Of a stretch of 64,000 nt of DNA, positions 6,215 through 14,993 are shown in pieces. Position 1 is the first letter of the stretch. Each line of letters starts with the position of its first letter. The stretch is from SPDF01 sp963812085 (GTDB taxonomy: Bacteria > Gemmatimonadota > Gemmatimonadetes > Gemmatimonadales > GWC2-71-9): the NCBI GenBank assembly GCA_963812085.1, contig CAWETL010000003.1, positions 62,001 through 126,000 on the forward strand, read 5' to 3'. Made by a program: the position numbers and the translations under genes. The notes below the pieces were generated by a model, which worked only from the letters and a program-made list of their open reading frames with translations, was not told the DNA's origin and did not search any database.

Positions 6215-8989
6215 CTAGAACATCAGCTCGACCCCGAGCCGCATCAGGCGGGGCGATCCGTAGACGAAGACCGGCGTGTTGTAGTCCTGTGCCGCCCGGA
6301 CGTACATCGGGAGCAGCTCCGCTTGTCCTTCGACTATCCCGTTGCCGTTGAGGTCGGCGTAGGCCCGGTACCGGGCCGATTCATAGGGGATCGGCTCGGG
6401 GTGCGCGTCGTAGGCGGCCTGCGCCTCGGCCTGGATGCCCGCGGGGCCGAGCCCGGGCGTGCCGGTGTCTCGACGGACCGATTCCACCGTGCTCACGTTG
6501 AACACGTTTCGCATGTCCAGGTAGATGCTGGCGAAGCCGCGGCCGAGGGGGATCGGCTTGCGGATCAGGAAGTCGAGCGTGGAATAGGAGGGGAGGCGGA
6601 ACCCGTTCGGGTCTCCCACGAGGGAATCGCCGGCCGCGTTGGTCATCGAATACGGCAGACCGGAGGCGTACCGGAAGATGGCCGACGCCTGGATGGCGCC
6701 GAACGGGTACCCACCGAGGATCCGGGGCCCGGCCATCGGGTTCAGGATCGACTGGAAGATGGCGTTGAAGCTGTGGCGCCGGTCGTAGTCGAGCGGATAT
6801 TCGACTCGGCCCGGATAGACGGTGTCCCCGGTGGCCGGGTCGATGCTCGGAAGGCGCGCCCGAAGGAACGCGCTGGTGGAGGTGGCGTTGGCCTGCTGCA
6901 GCACATAGGAGACCTGCAGGGCCCACCCGTGGGCCAGCTCCTTGATGGCCAGGATCTCCAGCCCCTTGACGCTGCCGTAGTCGGTGTTGGCAAAGATCGA
7001 GCTGTCGGGGTTCACGCCGAGCGGGACGGAGGACACCAGTCCGTCCAGCTTCTTCACGTATGCGCCAATCCGGACGGACATCGCGTCGCGTGGACGGAGC
7101 CGGAGGCTGAATTCGTACTGGTTCGACTGCTCGAACCCCAGGTTGGGATTGCCGCGGCGGAAGCGCCCGGTGCGCGTGGAATCGTCGAAGGTCGCGTCCA
7201 CCAGGAACTGGAGGTCGGGCGGCATGCTGAACCGGCCGTAGCTGGCCACCAGCGTGGCACCCTTCAGGACGGTCGAGACGGCGAACCGCGGATTGAGGGA
7301 GGACTGGCGGCCCAGCTGCGCGTTGTTGAGGTCGGCGCCCGGATCGAAGACGTCGTAGCGCATGCCGAGGGTGAAGGCGAGATCGGCCAGGGTGGTCTGC
7401 GCCTCCGCGTACAGCGCCCCGCCGTGGGGGCTGAAATCTGACGCCGTGGCCGGCGGCACGGTGTCGCCGACGGGGAGGTAGGCGTCGATCCGCTGGAAGG
7501 TCTGCACCTGCTGGGCCAGGTACTCCCCGCCCACGTACAGGTCCGCGTTGGTGCCGAGCCCCACGGTCGCGTCGACCTGGGTCCGCAGCTCCTCATAGTG
7601 GTTGAAGGCGATCTCGCCCCGGGATCCGCCATCGAGAAAGAACGCCGGGACACCCCAGGGAGTCGAGCTACTGAAGCCCGGTTGCGTGAAGCCCGGAACC
7701 GCGCCGCGGGCCGCGGCGGTGTCAAGCGCCTCGGCGATCTTCTCGCCCTTGAAGTGGAAGGCCTGCCCGGTGAACGCGCCGAATTGATAGTCCGGCTGCT
7801 GCGTGAGTTCGCCGCGATGAAAATCCTTGCCGTACCACCCGGCCCGCAGGTCGAGGACCAGCGGCGTGCGGGCGCCCGGGCCGGAGGTGTGCTGCAGGTC
7901 CGCGGTGACGAGCCCGCCGGTGATGCGCTGTGCCGGGGCGAAGCCGAGCGCGTACTTGAAGAGCTGGTCGTACAGCAGGCCCTGCTGTTCGCCGTACAGG
8001 CCGAAGAGGCGCAGCGTCTGCTTCTGGCCGAATGGAATCGTCAGCTTGCCGGCGAGGTCGAGCTGCTCGCCGCCGTTGTGCGGGAGCATCTGCGGCCCGG
8101 CGCTCCGGGGGTCGAGCGGATCGGTGGGGAGCGGTGCGCTGACCGGATTGGCGTCGAGGCGGCCGGTGGCGTCCACCACGCCGACGAAGGTGATGCCTGC
8201 GAAGAGCGGTCCATCCGCCTGGAGGAGGAGGCGGTCGAGGCCGAAGTCGCCTGACCCGGTGAAGGCGCGGTCGGACTCGTACGCCGCCCGGCCGTGCCAC
8301 TGGGGTCCGCCGTCGATCGTGACCACGTTCACGACGCCGGAGAGCGCCTGGCCATAGCGGGCGGAGAACGCGTTGGTGGTCAGCGAGGCCTCGGTCAGCA
8401 TGTCCACCGGCACGCGCACGCCGAGCGAATTGGTCGAGGCGTCGAGCTGGTTCTTGACGCCCATGCCGTCGAGCACGAACGACTCCTGCCCCAGGCGGCC
8501 GCCCCGGTAACTCTGGCCGACGGCACCGGCGGAGAGCGAAATGGCCTCGTCGATGCTGCTGACCGGCAGCCGTCGAATCTCTTCCGCCGTGATCTTCTGC
8601 TCGGTGGCGGTGGCGAGCGGGTCGAGGACGGGGTCGGTCTGGGCCTGGATGACCAGGGAGTCGAGCTTGACCGCCGACGGGGCGAGCGCGAGGTCCACGA
8701 GCAGCGTGACTCCCGCGCGGACCTCCAGGCTGTCGCGGACTTGCGGAGTGTAGCCGATCAGGGCCGCCTGCAGGGTGTGAAATCCGCTCCGGACCTCCCG
8801 GATGCGGTATCGGCCGCCCGTATCGGTGGTGGTGCCGCGGCGCCCGCCCTCCACGGTGACGAGGACGTTCGCCAGGCCGCGGCCGGTCTGGGCGTCGCGC
8901 ACGACGCCGGCGATCGCGCCGTTCGACTGCGCGGCGAGCGGCGTCGCGAGCGCGAGCAGGAGCAGCCCGCCGGCGAGCCGGCGCCTCAC
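6215..8989 (-). CDS. TonB-dependent outer membrane receptor with carboxypeptidase-regulatory-like domain
   Basis: A 924-residue outer-membrane receptor. A signal peptide (1-20, ending LAAQ) is followed by a CarboxypepD_reg-like beta domain (about 24-110, IAGVVRDAQTGRGLANVLV), a plug domain (about 125-225, SYRGGRLGQESFVLDGM) and a long beta-barrel that ends in aromatic Phe (GVELMF), the usual barrel signal. The layout is SusC-like, as in Bacteroidota and Gemmatimonadota. Its GTG start overlaps the upstream lipoprotein stop (GTGA), so translation is probably coupled. No SusD gene is present; the propeller lipoprotein may be the surface partner. The ligand is not predictable. Confidence 0.92.
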   Translation of the reverse strand: MRRRLAGGLLLLALATPLAAQSNGAIAGVVRDAQTGRGLANVLVTVEGGRRGTTTDTGGRYRIREVRSGFHTLQAALIGYTPQVRDSLEVRAGVTLLVDLALAPSAVKLDSLVIQAQTDPVLDPLATATEQKITAEEIRRLPVSSIDEAISLSAGAVGQSYRGGRLGQESFVLDGMGVKNQLDASTNSLGVRVPVDMLTEASLTTNAFSARYGQALSGVVNVVTIDGGPQWHGRAAYESDRAFTGSGDFGLDRLLLQADGPLFAGITFVGVVDATGRLDANPVSAPLPTDPLDPRSAGPQMLPHNGGEQLDLAGKLTIPFGQKQTLRLFGLYGEQQGLLYDQLFKYALGFAPAQRITGGLVTADLQHTSGPGARTPLVLDLRAGWYGKDFHRGELTQQPDYQFGAFTGQAFHFKGEKIAEALDTAAARGAVPGFTQPGFSSSTPWGVPAFFLDGGSRGEIAFNHYEELRTQVDATVGLGTNADLYVGGEYLAQQVQTFQRIDAYLPVGDTVPPATASDFSPHGGALYAEAQTTLADLAFTLGMRYDVFDPGADLNNAQLGRQSSLNPRFAVSTVLKGATLVASYGRFSMPPDLQFLVDATFDDSTRTGRFRRGNPNLGFEQSNQYEFSLRLRPRDAMSVRIGAYVKKLDGLVSSVPLGVNPDSSIFANTDYGSVKGLEILAIKELAHGWALQVSYVLQQANATSTSAFLRARLPSIDPATGDTVYPGRVEYPLDYDRRHSFNAIFQSILNPMAGPRILGGYPFGAIQASAIFRYASGLPYSMTNAAGDSLVGDPNGFRLPSYSTLDFLIRKPIPLGRGFASIYLDMRNVFNVSTVESVRRDTGTPGLGPAGIQAEAQAAYDAHPEPIPYESARYRAYADLNGNGIVEGQAELLPMYVRAAQDYNTPVFVYGSPRLMRLGVELMF

Positions 8990-10098
8990 GGCGCCTCGTA
9001 GAGGTAGAGGTCGCCGACCTTGCTCACCAACTGGTTGCGTGTCGGGGTGGGGACGTTCGTGGGCGCGTAGCCCTCCGCGACGAGGCGGACGGGACCTCCC
9101 CCGGGCGAGAATTCCGGGTGGCGGAACAGCATCCGGTGATCGACCGGGAGGTCGGTTTCCGCTCCGGTGGCGAGGTCGACCGACACGAGGTCACCTCCGC
9201 CGTCGGCCTGGAAGGGGCCGATCACAGGATCATCCGCGTACCGGATTTCCCCGCCGACCACCGCCACCAGGTTTCCGCCGAGGACGGTCACATCGCGGGC
9301 GATTCCCCTCGTGCCGAAGTCGTGGGCGATCGTCAGGTCAGCGGAGGTCAGCACGAGTCGATAGACACGGCTGTCGTTGTTCAGGGTGTAGTAGAGGGTG
9401 TCGCCCGTGGCCGTCAGGGCGGCGGAGCTCGCGCCGTCGGTGAACGGAAGGACGGCTAGCGTCGGCTGTGCGCCGGTCAGGTCCATCTCCACGATCTCGA
9501 GGCCGGTCACGAGGGTGTCGAGCGGCGCCCCGTTGGTTTCTCGCGAGTACACCACCGACTCCCCGACGTACAGCAGGCGCTTGGAGCTCCGCCAGCGGGC
9601 GGTCGAGATGAAGCCGTGGGTCCGGCCCCCGATCGAATAGGGCAGGGTGAGGACCTGGGTGGCGTTGAGGGGATCCGCCAGCGGGGCAAGGAAGACGCCG
9701 CCGTGATCGGGTGGAATGGCGCCGGGTTTGGACGAGGTCCGGATGTAGAGCAGTTCCCCCGCCGGCGACGGCGACGGGACATCGAACAGGTCGGCCGAAT
9801 CGGCCGCGGCGGCGTTCGGGTTGCAGATGGTGGTGACCCTGGTCCCGCCGTCGGCTCCCATGATGCCGAGACAGCGATCCAGGTCGGGCTGCCCCAATTG
9901 CTGCCAGGAGTATATGAACGCGGACCCGTCGGGGAGCCAGGCGGGCCGGAGGTCGGCGCCGGGGTTGTAGGTCAGGCGGATGGGCGTGCCCGGGAGGAAC
10001 GGCCGGTCGGTCGTCGTGTCTTGCGGCTGGAACGGTTGCTCGTGCGCGCAGCCACCGAGGGCGAGTGTGGCGAGCGCGACAAGTCCCGGAAGTCGCAT
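8986..10098 (-). CDS. Beta-propeller-like lipoprotein (PD40/TolB-like repeats)
   Basis: A 370-residue lipoprotein with signal peptide and lipobox LGGC (Cys17). The mature part has repeats of the PD40/WD40-like type: LRPAWLPDGSAFIYS, DLFDVPSPSPAGELLYIR, FRHPEFSPGGGPVRLV. These build beta-propellers in TolB-like proteins. The start at 10098 is chosen over the ATG two codons upstream because CAGG lies 7-8 bases before it. It is the first gene of the operon that continues with the TonB receptor (GTGA overlap), suggesting a surface or periplasmic accessory. No catalytic residues are recognised. Confidence 0.8.
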   Translation of the reverse strand: MRLPGLVALATLALGGCAHEQPFQPQDTTTDRPFLPGTPIRLTYNPGADLRPAWLPDGSAFIYSWQQLGQPDLDRCLGIMGADGGTRVTTICNPNAAAADSADLFDVPSPSPAGELLYIRTSSKPGAIPPDHGGVFLAPLADPLNATQVLTLPYSIGGRTHGFISTARWRSSKRLLYVGESVVYSRETNGAPLDTLVTGLEIVEMDLTGAQPTLAVLPFTDGASSAALTATGDTLYYTLNNDSRVYRLVLTSADLTIAHDFGTRGIARDVTVLGGNLVAVVGGEIRYADDPVIGPFQADGGGDLVSVDLATGAETDLPVDHRMLFRHPEFSPGGGPVRLVAEGYAPTNVPTPTRNQLVSKVGDLYLYEAP

Positions 10099-10263
10099 GG
10101 GCATCCTGATCTGCGGTCGGGTCAATGGGGGCTGGATAAGCTGCCACCGGAATCGCGGCCCCGCCAGATGCCGGGGTCCGTGGGTCCGATGAGGGCAGGA
10201 GACGCCCGAGCCGGCCGATGGTGCACAGGGGAACGGGGCGATCGACTCTATTGCACAAAGTAC

Positions 10264-10292
10264 TTGACGGATAACGAATCGCTCGCTACCAT
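10264..10292 (+). promoter_or_regulatory. Promoter TTGACG-17-TACCAT before a membrane protein/regulator pair
   Basis: TTGACG (10264-10269) and TACCAT (10287-10292) are 17 bases apart. The -10 ends 7 bases before ATG 10300, so transcription would start on the ATG and give a leaderless mRNA. There is no Shine-Dalgarno before 10300. The rest of the 10099-10299 gap is the divergent control region shared with the minus-strand lipoprotein gene; I see no other structure in it. Confidence 0.5.
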
Positions 10293-10299
10293 GACATGC

Positions 10300-10902
10300 A
10301 TGGCCTCCCAGCCCGGCTCCCGCAATCCCCCCGCCGCCCTCGGCGACCGGGCGCTGGACAACCTCTCCTATATCCGGGAGACCATGGAACGCGCCACCGC
10401 CTTCACGGGGGTTCCGGGGTGGGGGGGAGTGGGGATGGGCGTCTCCGCGCTCGTCGCGTCCGGGCTCGCGGCGCGGCAGGCCACGCCTCGCGGCTGGCTC
10501 GGAGTCTGGCTCGTCGAAGGAGTGGTCGCCTTCCTGATCGGTGCCTGGTCCCTCGGCCGGAAGTCGATGCGGGTGCAGGGCCCGGGCTTCACTCGGCCTG
10601 CACGGCGATTCCTGCTGAGCTTTGCACCTCCACTCCTGGTCGGGGCGCTCCTGACGGCCGTGCTCTGGCAGGCGGGCCAGCCGGCGCTCCTCCCTGGCAC
10701 CTGGCTCCTGCTCTACGGTACGGGGGTGGTGACGGGAGGCGCGTTCTCGGTGAAGGCGGTGCCGCTGATGGGGATTCTCCTGATGACGGTCGGGGCGGTC
10801 GTCCTGCTGTGGCCGGCGTGGGGCAACGCCGGGATGGCGGCAGGATTTGGCGCGGTCCAGATCGGATTCGGGGTGTTCATCGCGAGGAGGCATGGTGGCT
10901 AA
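10300..10902 (+). CDS. Polytopic membrane protein paired with a winged-helix regulator
   Basis: A 200-residue protein with five or six hydrophobic helices, starting roughly at residues 45, 65, 105, 128, 152 and 172. The first 40 residues are polar and helical (LDNLSYIRETMERATAF). The family is often found in front of small HTH_34-type regulators, as here, but no biochemical role is known. The ATG at 10300 is favoured over 10291 because the -10 hexamer would overlap 10291. The end overlaps the regulator gene by 11 bases, so the two are one unit. It may sense membrane state for the regulator; that is inference. Confidence 0.7.
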   Translation: MASQPGSRNPPAALGDRALDNLSYIRETMERATAFTGVPGWGGVGMGVSALVASGLAARQATPRGWLGVWLVEGVVAFLIGAWSLGRKSMRVQGPGFTRPARRFLLSFAPPLLVGALLTAVLWQAGQPALLPGTWLLLYGTGVVTGGAFSVKAVPLMGILLMTVGAVVLLWPAWGNAGMAAGFGAVQIGFGVFIARRHGG

Positions 10903-11287
10903 GTCCGGATCGGCCCGGCGGCACGAACAGGGGAAGCAGGCGCCTGACGCACGGCCCCGGCTGGGGGCGGTGCGCGGGCAGGCGGGGAGCGCCCCGCTGG
11001 CCCTGGACCAGCTCATTCACGAACGAAAGCGGCTGGCGATCGTGAGCGCGCTCGCGGTGCACGATGCGCTCTCGTTCACGGAGCTCAGGGCCGCCGTCGG
11101 CACCAGCGACGGCAACCTCAGCGTGCACGCACGCAAGCTCGAGGACGCCGGGTACATCGATTGCCGGAAGGGATTCGCCGGCCGGGTGCCGCGCACGGAG
11201 TTCCGGCTGACGGCGGCGGGGCGCCGGGCGCTCGCCGGCTACCTCGATCACATGGAGGCGCTCATCCGCCGCACCCGCGAGGCGTGA
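10892..11287 (+). CDS. Winged-helix transcriptional regulator (HTH_34/MarR-like)
   Basis: A 131-residue DNA-binding protein. After a basic, disordered first 35 residues comes a winged helix: LDQLIHERKRLAIVSAL, then SFTELRAAVGTSDGNLSVHA as the recognition helix region, and a wing with GYIDCRKGFAGRVPRTEF. This is the PF13601-type domain that often autoregulates its operon. ATG 10892 overlaps the upstream gene; GTG 10895 is an alternative, four bases from GGAGG (10886-10890). The final codons form one arm of a hairpin followed by eight T residues, so transcription likely ends here in part. Confidence 0.85.
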   Translation: MVAKSGSARRHEQGKQAPDARPRLGAVRGQAGSAPLALDQLIHERKRLAIVSALAVHDALSFTELRAAVGTSDGNLSVHARKLEDAGYIDCRKGFAGRVPRTEFRLTAAGRRALAGYLDHMEALIRRTREA

Positions 11288-11303
11288 GCGCGCTCTTTTT
11301 TTT
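11258..11303 (+). terminator. Intrinsic terminator (bulged 11-bp stem plus T8) between regulator and uppS-like gene
   Basis: The left arm is GCGCTCA (11258-11264) then CGCC (11267-11270). The right arm is GGCG (11281-11284) then TGAGCGC (11285-11291), with a 2-base bulge and a 10-base loop. Four bases later comes a run of eight T (11296-11303), a striking run in DNA of this GC content. The stem includes the regulator stop codon. The Shine-Dalgarno of the next gene begins directly after the T run, so this may be an attenuator controlling read-through into the prenyltransferase. Confidence 0.7.
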
Positions 11304-11319
11304 GAGGAGTGACTTTATC

Positions 11320-12051
11320 ATGCAAAGTGCTTTTGCGGCGGCGGCGCCCGCCGGCATCCATGTCGCCGTCATCCTCGACGGCAACGGCCGGTGGGCCGCC
11401 CGGCGGGGCCTGCCGAGGGCCGCCGGGCACCAGGCCGGCGCGCGGGCGGTGCGACGGCTGGTCGAGTCCTGTCCCGCGTCCGCCGTGGGGACGCTCACGC
11501 TGTACGCCTTTTCCTCCGACAACTGGAGCCGCCCGGAGCGTGAGGTCCGCTGGCTGCTCCGCCTCTTTCGGGAGCACCTGCGAGGCGAGGTCACGCGGTG
11601 CGTGGCGACCGGCGTCCGGCTCTCCGTCATCGGCCGCCGCGACCGGCTTGCGCCCCCGTTGCAGGCGGCCATCGCGCAGGCGGAGGGGGCCACCGCGCGC
11701 GGCCGGCGGCTCCACCTTCGCATCGCCATCGACTACTCGGGGCGCGACGCGATCCTCGCCGCGGCGCGGGCCCTCGCCGACGGGCCGCCCCCGTCGCGTG
11801 AAGAGTTCGCCCGGGCGGTGACCGACGGCGGGCGGGGCGGCCCCCTGGTCCCGCCGGTGGACCTGCTGATCCGGACCGGCGGAGAGCAGCGACTCAGCGA
11901 CTTCATGCTCTGGGAGGCGGCCTATGCCGAGTTGTACTTCACGCGGACGATGTGGCCCGAATTCGGCCCAGATGACCTGCAGGCGGCACTGACCGATTTT
12001 CGTGCCCGCGAGCGGCGCTTCGGCGGCCTGCCGCTCAGCGCCGCCGTCTGA
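11320..12051 (+). CDS. Isoprenyl (cis-prenyl) transferase, UppS family
   Basis: A 243-residue cis-prenyltransferase that condenses isopentenyl diphosphate onto an allylic primer, giving a polyprenyl diphosphate for the lipid carrier pool. The catalytic motif VILDGNGRWA has Asp20. Other family blocks are TLYAFSSDNWSRP, the diphosphate-binding RTGGEQRLSDFMLWE, AYAELYF, and the final RRFGG. GAGGAG at 11304-11309 lies 10 bases before the ATG. The housekeeping uppS normally sits near frr, cdsA and dxr; this copy instead follows a regulator and a terminator and precedes two membrane proteins, so it could be a specialised paralogue. Product chain length is not predictable. Confidence 0.92.
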   Translation: MQSAFAAAAPAGIHVAVILDGNGRWAARRGLPRAAGHQAGARAVRRLVESCPASAVGTLTLYAFSSDNWSRPEREVRWLLRLFREHLRGEVTRCVATGVRLSVIGRRDRLAPPLQAAIAQAEGATARGRRLHLRIAIDYSGRDAILAAARALADGPPPSREEFARAVTDGGRGGPLVPPVDLLIRTGGEQRLSDFMLWEAAYAELYFTRTMWPEFGPDDLQAALTDFRARERRFGGLPLSAAV

Positions 12052-12077
12052 CTCTTTTCCCCTCCGGAGGGCGCCAC

Positions 12078-12671
12078 ATGCTCGCGCATTTCCTCGGTTT
12101 CCTGATCCTGCTCGGCTCCGCGCTGCTCGTCGTGCTGGGCGTCGGAGTCTGCGTCTTCGCCCTGGCGCGCGGCGACCGCCGCCTGGCAGGCCGGGCCGCG
12201 ACGGCCACGCTCGGCTATGCCGCGCTCTACCTCCTTGGTACCGCGATGTTCGCGTTCCTGGCGCCCCGCCGGGTCGTCCCGATCGGCGACGAGATCTCCT
12301 TCTGCGGGCTCGACTGCCACCTGCACGTCTCGGTGATGGGCAGTGAAACCGACATGGACCGGGTGGGGGTGATCGTCCGGGTGCGGAGCGACGCCAAACG
12401 GGAACCGGAATATCCTGGGTACCTGCAGTTCCGCCTGACCGGGACGGACGGGGCGCTCCTGGTACCCGACAACGAGGCGCGGGCGTTCACCAAGCCCCTC
12501 GCGGCGGGCCAGGCCTACGTGGATTCGCTCTACTTCACGGTGTCGCCCACCGCGTTTCCGTACACGCTCCGCGTCATCTACCCGGGGCCGATCGACGCGC
12601 TGCTCTTCGGGCCCGCCAGCAGTGGGGCCGCCGGCAAGACGACGCTCGCAATCGGGGAGGCGCAACCGTGA
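12078..12671 (+). CDS. Membrane-anchored protein with extracytoplasmic beta domain
   Basis: A 197-residue protein not recognised as a known family. Two hydrophobic helices (about 3-30 and 45-65) are followed by a soluble domain of mostly beta strands containing SFCGLDCHLHVSV and LQFRLTGTDGALLVPDNEAR. This resembles DUF4352-type immunoglobulin-like domains on the outer face of the membrane, but the match is loose. CCGGAGGGCG upstream gives a good ribosome binding site. Its stop overlaps the GTG of the DUF4173 gene (GTGA), so the two proteins are probably made in step and may form a complex. Confidence 0.65.
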   Translation: MLAHFLGFLILLGSALLVVLGVGVCVFALARGDRRLAGRAATATLGYAALYLLGTAMFAFLAPRRVVPIGDEISFCGLDCHLHVSVMGSETDMDRVGVIVRVRSDAKREPEYPGYLQFRLTGTDGALLVPDNEARAFTKPLAAGQAYVDSLYFTVSPTAFPYTLRVIYPGPIDALLFGPASSGAAGKTTLAIGEAQP

Positions 12672-14182
12672 ACGAGCGCGCGCGTCGGGCGCTGTCGGTG
12701 ATGCTGACCGGCCTCGCCCTCGGCGTGGCGGGAGAGGTGTTGCGCACCTGGGTACCGGCCCGTCTGGACGTCATGCTCTGGATCACTGCCTTCCTGGTCA
12801 CGGCGATCGCCCTGATCCGGGCAGGAGCGCTCACCGGTCCTCCTCATGGGGCGTGGCTGGCCGGAGCCGTCTGGGTCCTCGTCCCCTGCCTGGTGTGGCG
12901 GGATACGCCCACGCTCTTCGCGCTCGACCTGGTCGCGATCGTGGGCCTCCTCGTCCTGGCCGCCCCCGCCACCGCGATGCGGTCGCTGGATCGCCTCGGC
13001 GCTTCCGACCTGTTCCGTGGCGGCCTCTGGGTGGGTGCGTCGGTGCTGGGCGGGCCGATTCCCGCGGCGATCTCGGACATCCAGTGGGCAGACCTCCCGC
13101 TGACGGGCCGGACTCGCCGCCTCGTCGCCGGGGCGGCGGGGCTCATCGCAGCGGTGCCGGTGCTCCTCCTCTTCGGCTCCCTGCTGAGCCAGGCGGACCC
13201 GCTCTTCGGCCAGACACTGGCGAGGATCCTGGCGATCGACCTCCGGGGACTCGAAACCCATGTCGTCCTGGCCGGACTCCTGGCCTGGGCGGCGGCTGGA
13301 GCGTTGCGCGGCGGATTCTGGCGGGAAGGCGGACTTCCGACCATCCGGTTCGAACTGAACCTGCAAGTCCCCCCGGCCACCATCCTCACCTTCCTGGGCG
13401 CCATCGGGGGGCTCTTCGCGCTGTTCGTCGGGTTCCAGGCGAGGGAACTCTTCCTCGGTCCAGGCGAGTTCCAGGCACTGACTGGGACGACCGTCGCGGA
13501 GTATGCGCGGCTGGGATTCTTCCAGCTGGTCGCGGTGACGGCGCTCACCCTTCCCATGCTGCTGGCTGCCGACTGGCTGCTCGATCGGCATGATCCCGCA
13601 GGGCTCCATCAATTCCGGCGCCTGACCGCAGCTATCCTGGTGCTGCTCGCCCTCCTGCTCGCGAGCGCCTACCATCGCATGCTCCTCTATCGCTCCTATT
13701 ACGGCCTGACCGAGGAGCGCTTCTACACCCTCGCCTTCATGACCTGGCTCGGAGTGCTCCTCGCCTGGTTCGCCGCCACGGTTCTCCAGGGGCGGCGCTC
13801 GCGGTTCGCCCCCGGGGTGGTGCTCACCGCGCTCGCCGCGCTCCTGGTGCTCAACCTCGTCAGTCCCGATGCGGTCATCGCGCGGGTGAACCTGGGTCGG
13901 GCGGCGCAAGGCGCCACGCTGGACACGGCCTACCTGGGCCGGCTCAGCGCCGACGCGATTCCCGCGATGGTGGAGGGCGCCATGAAACTGGAGCCGACGG
14001 AGCGGTGCGCCGTGCTGGGGCTGGTGGAAAAACGGTGGGGGGCGGAATTGGGGGCCAGTGGGCCGTCAGCGAACTGGAACCTCGCACGCCGCAAAGCCTG
14101 GCGGAGTGTTGGAGCGGCGAGCGAGGCGGCGCGGGATTGCCCCCCGCCGGCAGCGGGTCAGGGCACCGACGCCAAATTGTAG
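12668..14182 (+). CDS. DUF4173/DUF4153-type polytopic membrane protein
   Basis: A 504-residue inner-membrane protein with about a dozen hydrophobic helices. The family-like segment is TEERFYTLAFMTWLGVLLAW, preceded by YHRMLLYRSYYGL, as in DUF4173 proteins. A soluble tail of about 100 residues follows the last helix. No function is established; family members often neighbour HTH_34-type regulators and small membrane proteins, as is the case here. It starts at GTG with a 4-base overlap. The last 25 bases overlap the convergent M55 peptidase gene, giving a tail-to-tail overlap in coding sequence. Confidence 0.75.
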   Translation: MNERARRALSVMLTGLALGVAGEVLRTWVPARLDVMLWITAFLVTAIALIRAGALTGPPHGAWLAGAVWVLVPCLVWRDTPTLFALDLVAIVGLLVLAAPATAMRSLDRLGASDLFRGGLWVGASVLGGPIPAAISDIQWADLPLTGRTRRLVAGAAGLIAAVPVLLLFGSLLSQADPLFGQTLARILAIDLRGLETHVVLAGLLAWAAAGALRGGFWREGGLPTIRFELNLQVPPATILTFLGAIGGLFALFVGFQARELFLGPGEFQALTGTTVAEYARLGFFQLVAVTALTLPMLLAADWLLDRHDPAGLHQFRRLTAAILVLLALLLASAYHRMLLYRSYYGLTEERFYTLAFMTWLGVLLAWFAATVLQGRRSRFAPGVVLTALAALLVLNLVSPDAVIARVNLGRAAQGATLDTAYLGRLSADAIPAMVEGAMKLEPTERCAVLGLVEKRWGAELGASGPSANWNLARRKAWRSVGAASEAARDCPPPAAGQGTDAKL

Positions 14183-14982
14183 AGCGCGCGAAAGGCCCGA
14201 AAAGTCTCGGCGTAGTCGGCGTGGCTCACCCGCACGGTGCGCCCGCCGATCCGCTCGCTGCCCGGCACGAGTTCGGCCATATCGGCGTGGTGCGTGGAGC
14301 AGAAATCCACTTCGATCGTGGCCGGCGACGCCACCGTCCACGGCTTGGGCAGCTTCGCCAGCGCCTCCGTGACACCCGCCTGAATCCTTCGGCAGGCTTC
14401 CGCCGGCGCCGCGCAACGAGCGCCGTGGCGCGCCACCGCCTCCTTGACGATGACGGCACGCGTGCCCGCGCCCAGCAGGGCGCGGCATTCGGCCGCCAGC
14501 GCCTGGTCGCCGGAGACGAGCGCCACCGGCACGCCGAAGCGTCCGGCGAGCGCGGCGTTGAGCCCCAGTTCCCCCACCGCCGAGCCGTTGAGCCGCACCT
14601 GGAAGATCCGGTCGGTGTAGGTGTGGTCCAGGATCGCGTGCGGAGTCCCCGCCTGCGCGTGGTACCCGATGAAGACCGCCGCATCGAACCCCTCGTCGAT
14701 GCCCTGCATCATCGACCGGGGCTTCGTGGAGCCGCTCACCAGTTCTGCCCGCGGATCCGTCGCCTCCGCGAGGAGGTTGCGCATCTCCCAATGGCTGTCG
14801 TTCACGACGACGCGGGTGGCGCCGGCGGCGAATGCGCCCGCGACCGCGGCGTTGGCCTCGTCGGTCATCAGCTTGCGGAACCGACCGTACTCCCCGGCGC
14901 ACCGGGGGTCGACCGGGTTGGTCTGGTCCTCGTGGACCACCCCGGCGATGCCTTCCATGTCCACCGAAATGAAGATCCGCAT
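14158..14982 (-). CDS. dppA: M55 family D-aminopeptidase (DppA-like)
   Basis: A 274-residue zinc aminopeptidase that removes amino-terminal D-residues such as D-Ala from short peptides. The metal motif at the start, MRIFISVDMEGIAG, supplies Asp8 and Glu10. Further ligand and catalytic regions are NDSHWEMRN and GYHAQAGTPHAILDHTYT. Full length for the family. It is the last gene of a nine-gene minus-strand run that begins with a peptide ABC transporter. In Bacillus subtilis dppA is the first gene of the dpp transporter operon, so the association is conserved although the order is reversed. Likely role: using D-amino-acid peptides from cell-wall turnover. Confidence 0.93.
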   Translation of the reverse strand: MRIFISVDMEGIAGVVHEDQTNPVDPRCAGEYGRFRKLMTDEANAAVAGAFAAGATRVVVNDSHWEMRNLLAEATDPRAELVSGSTKPRSMMQGIDEGFDAAVFIGYHAQAGTPHAILDHTYTDRIFQVRLNGSAVGELGLNAALAGRFGVPVALVSGDQALAAECRALLGAGTRAVIVKEAVARHGARCAAPAEACRRIQAGVTEALAKLPKPWTVASPATIEVDFCSTHHADMAELVPGSERIGGRTVRVSHADYAETFRAFRALYNLASVP

Positions 14983-14993
14983 GGTGCCTCGCG

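Noticed and set aside
12078..14182. Phage or mobile-element membrane module
   Set aside because: No integrase, transposase, direct repeats, tRNA target or base-composition shift is visible; codon use matches neighbours.
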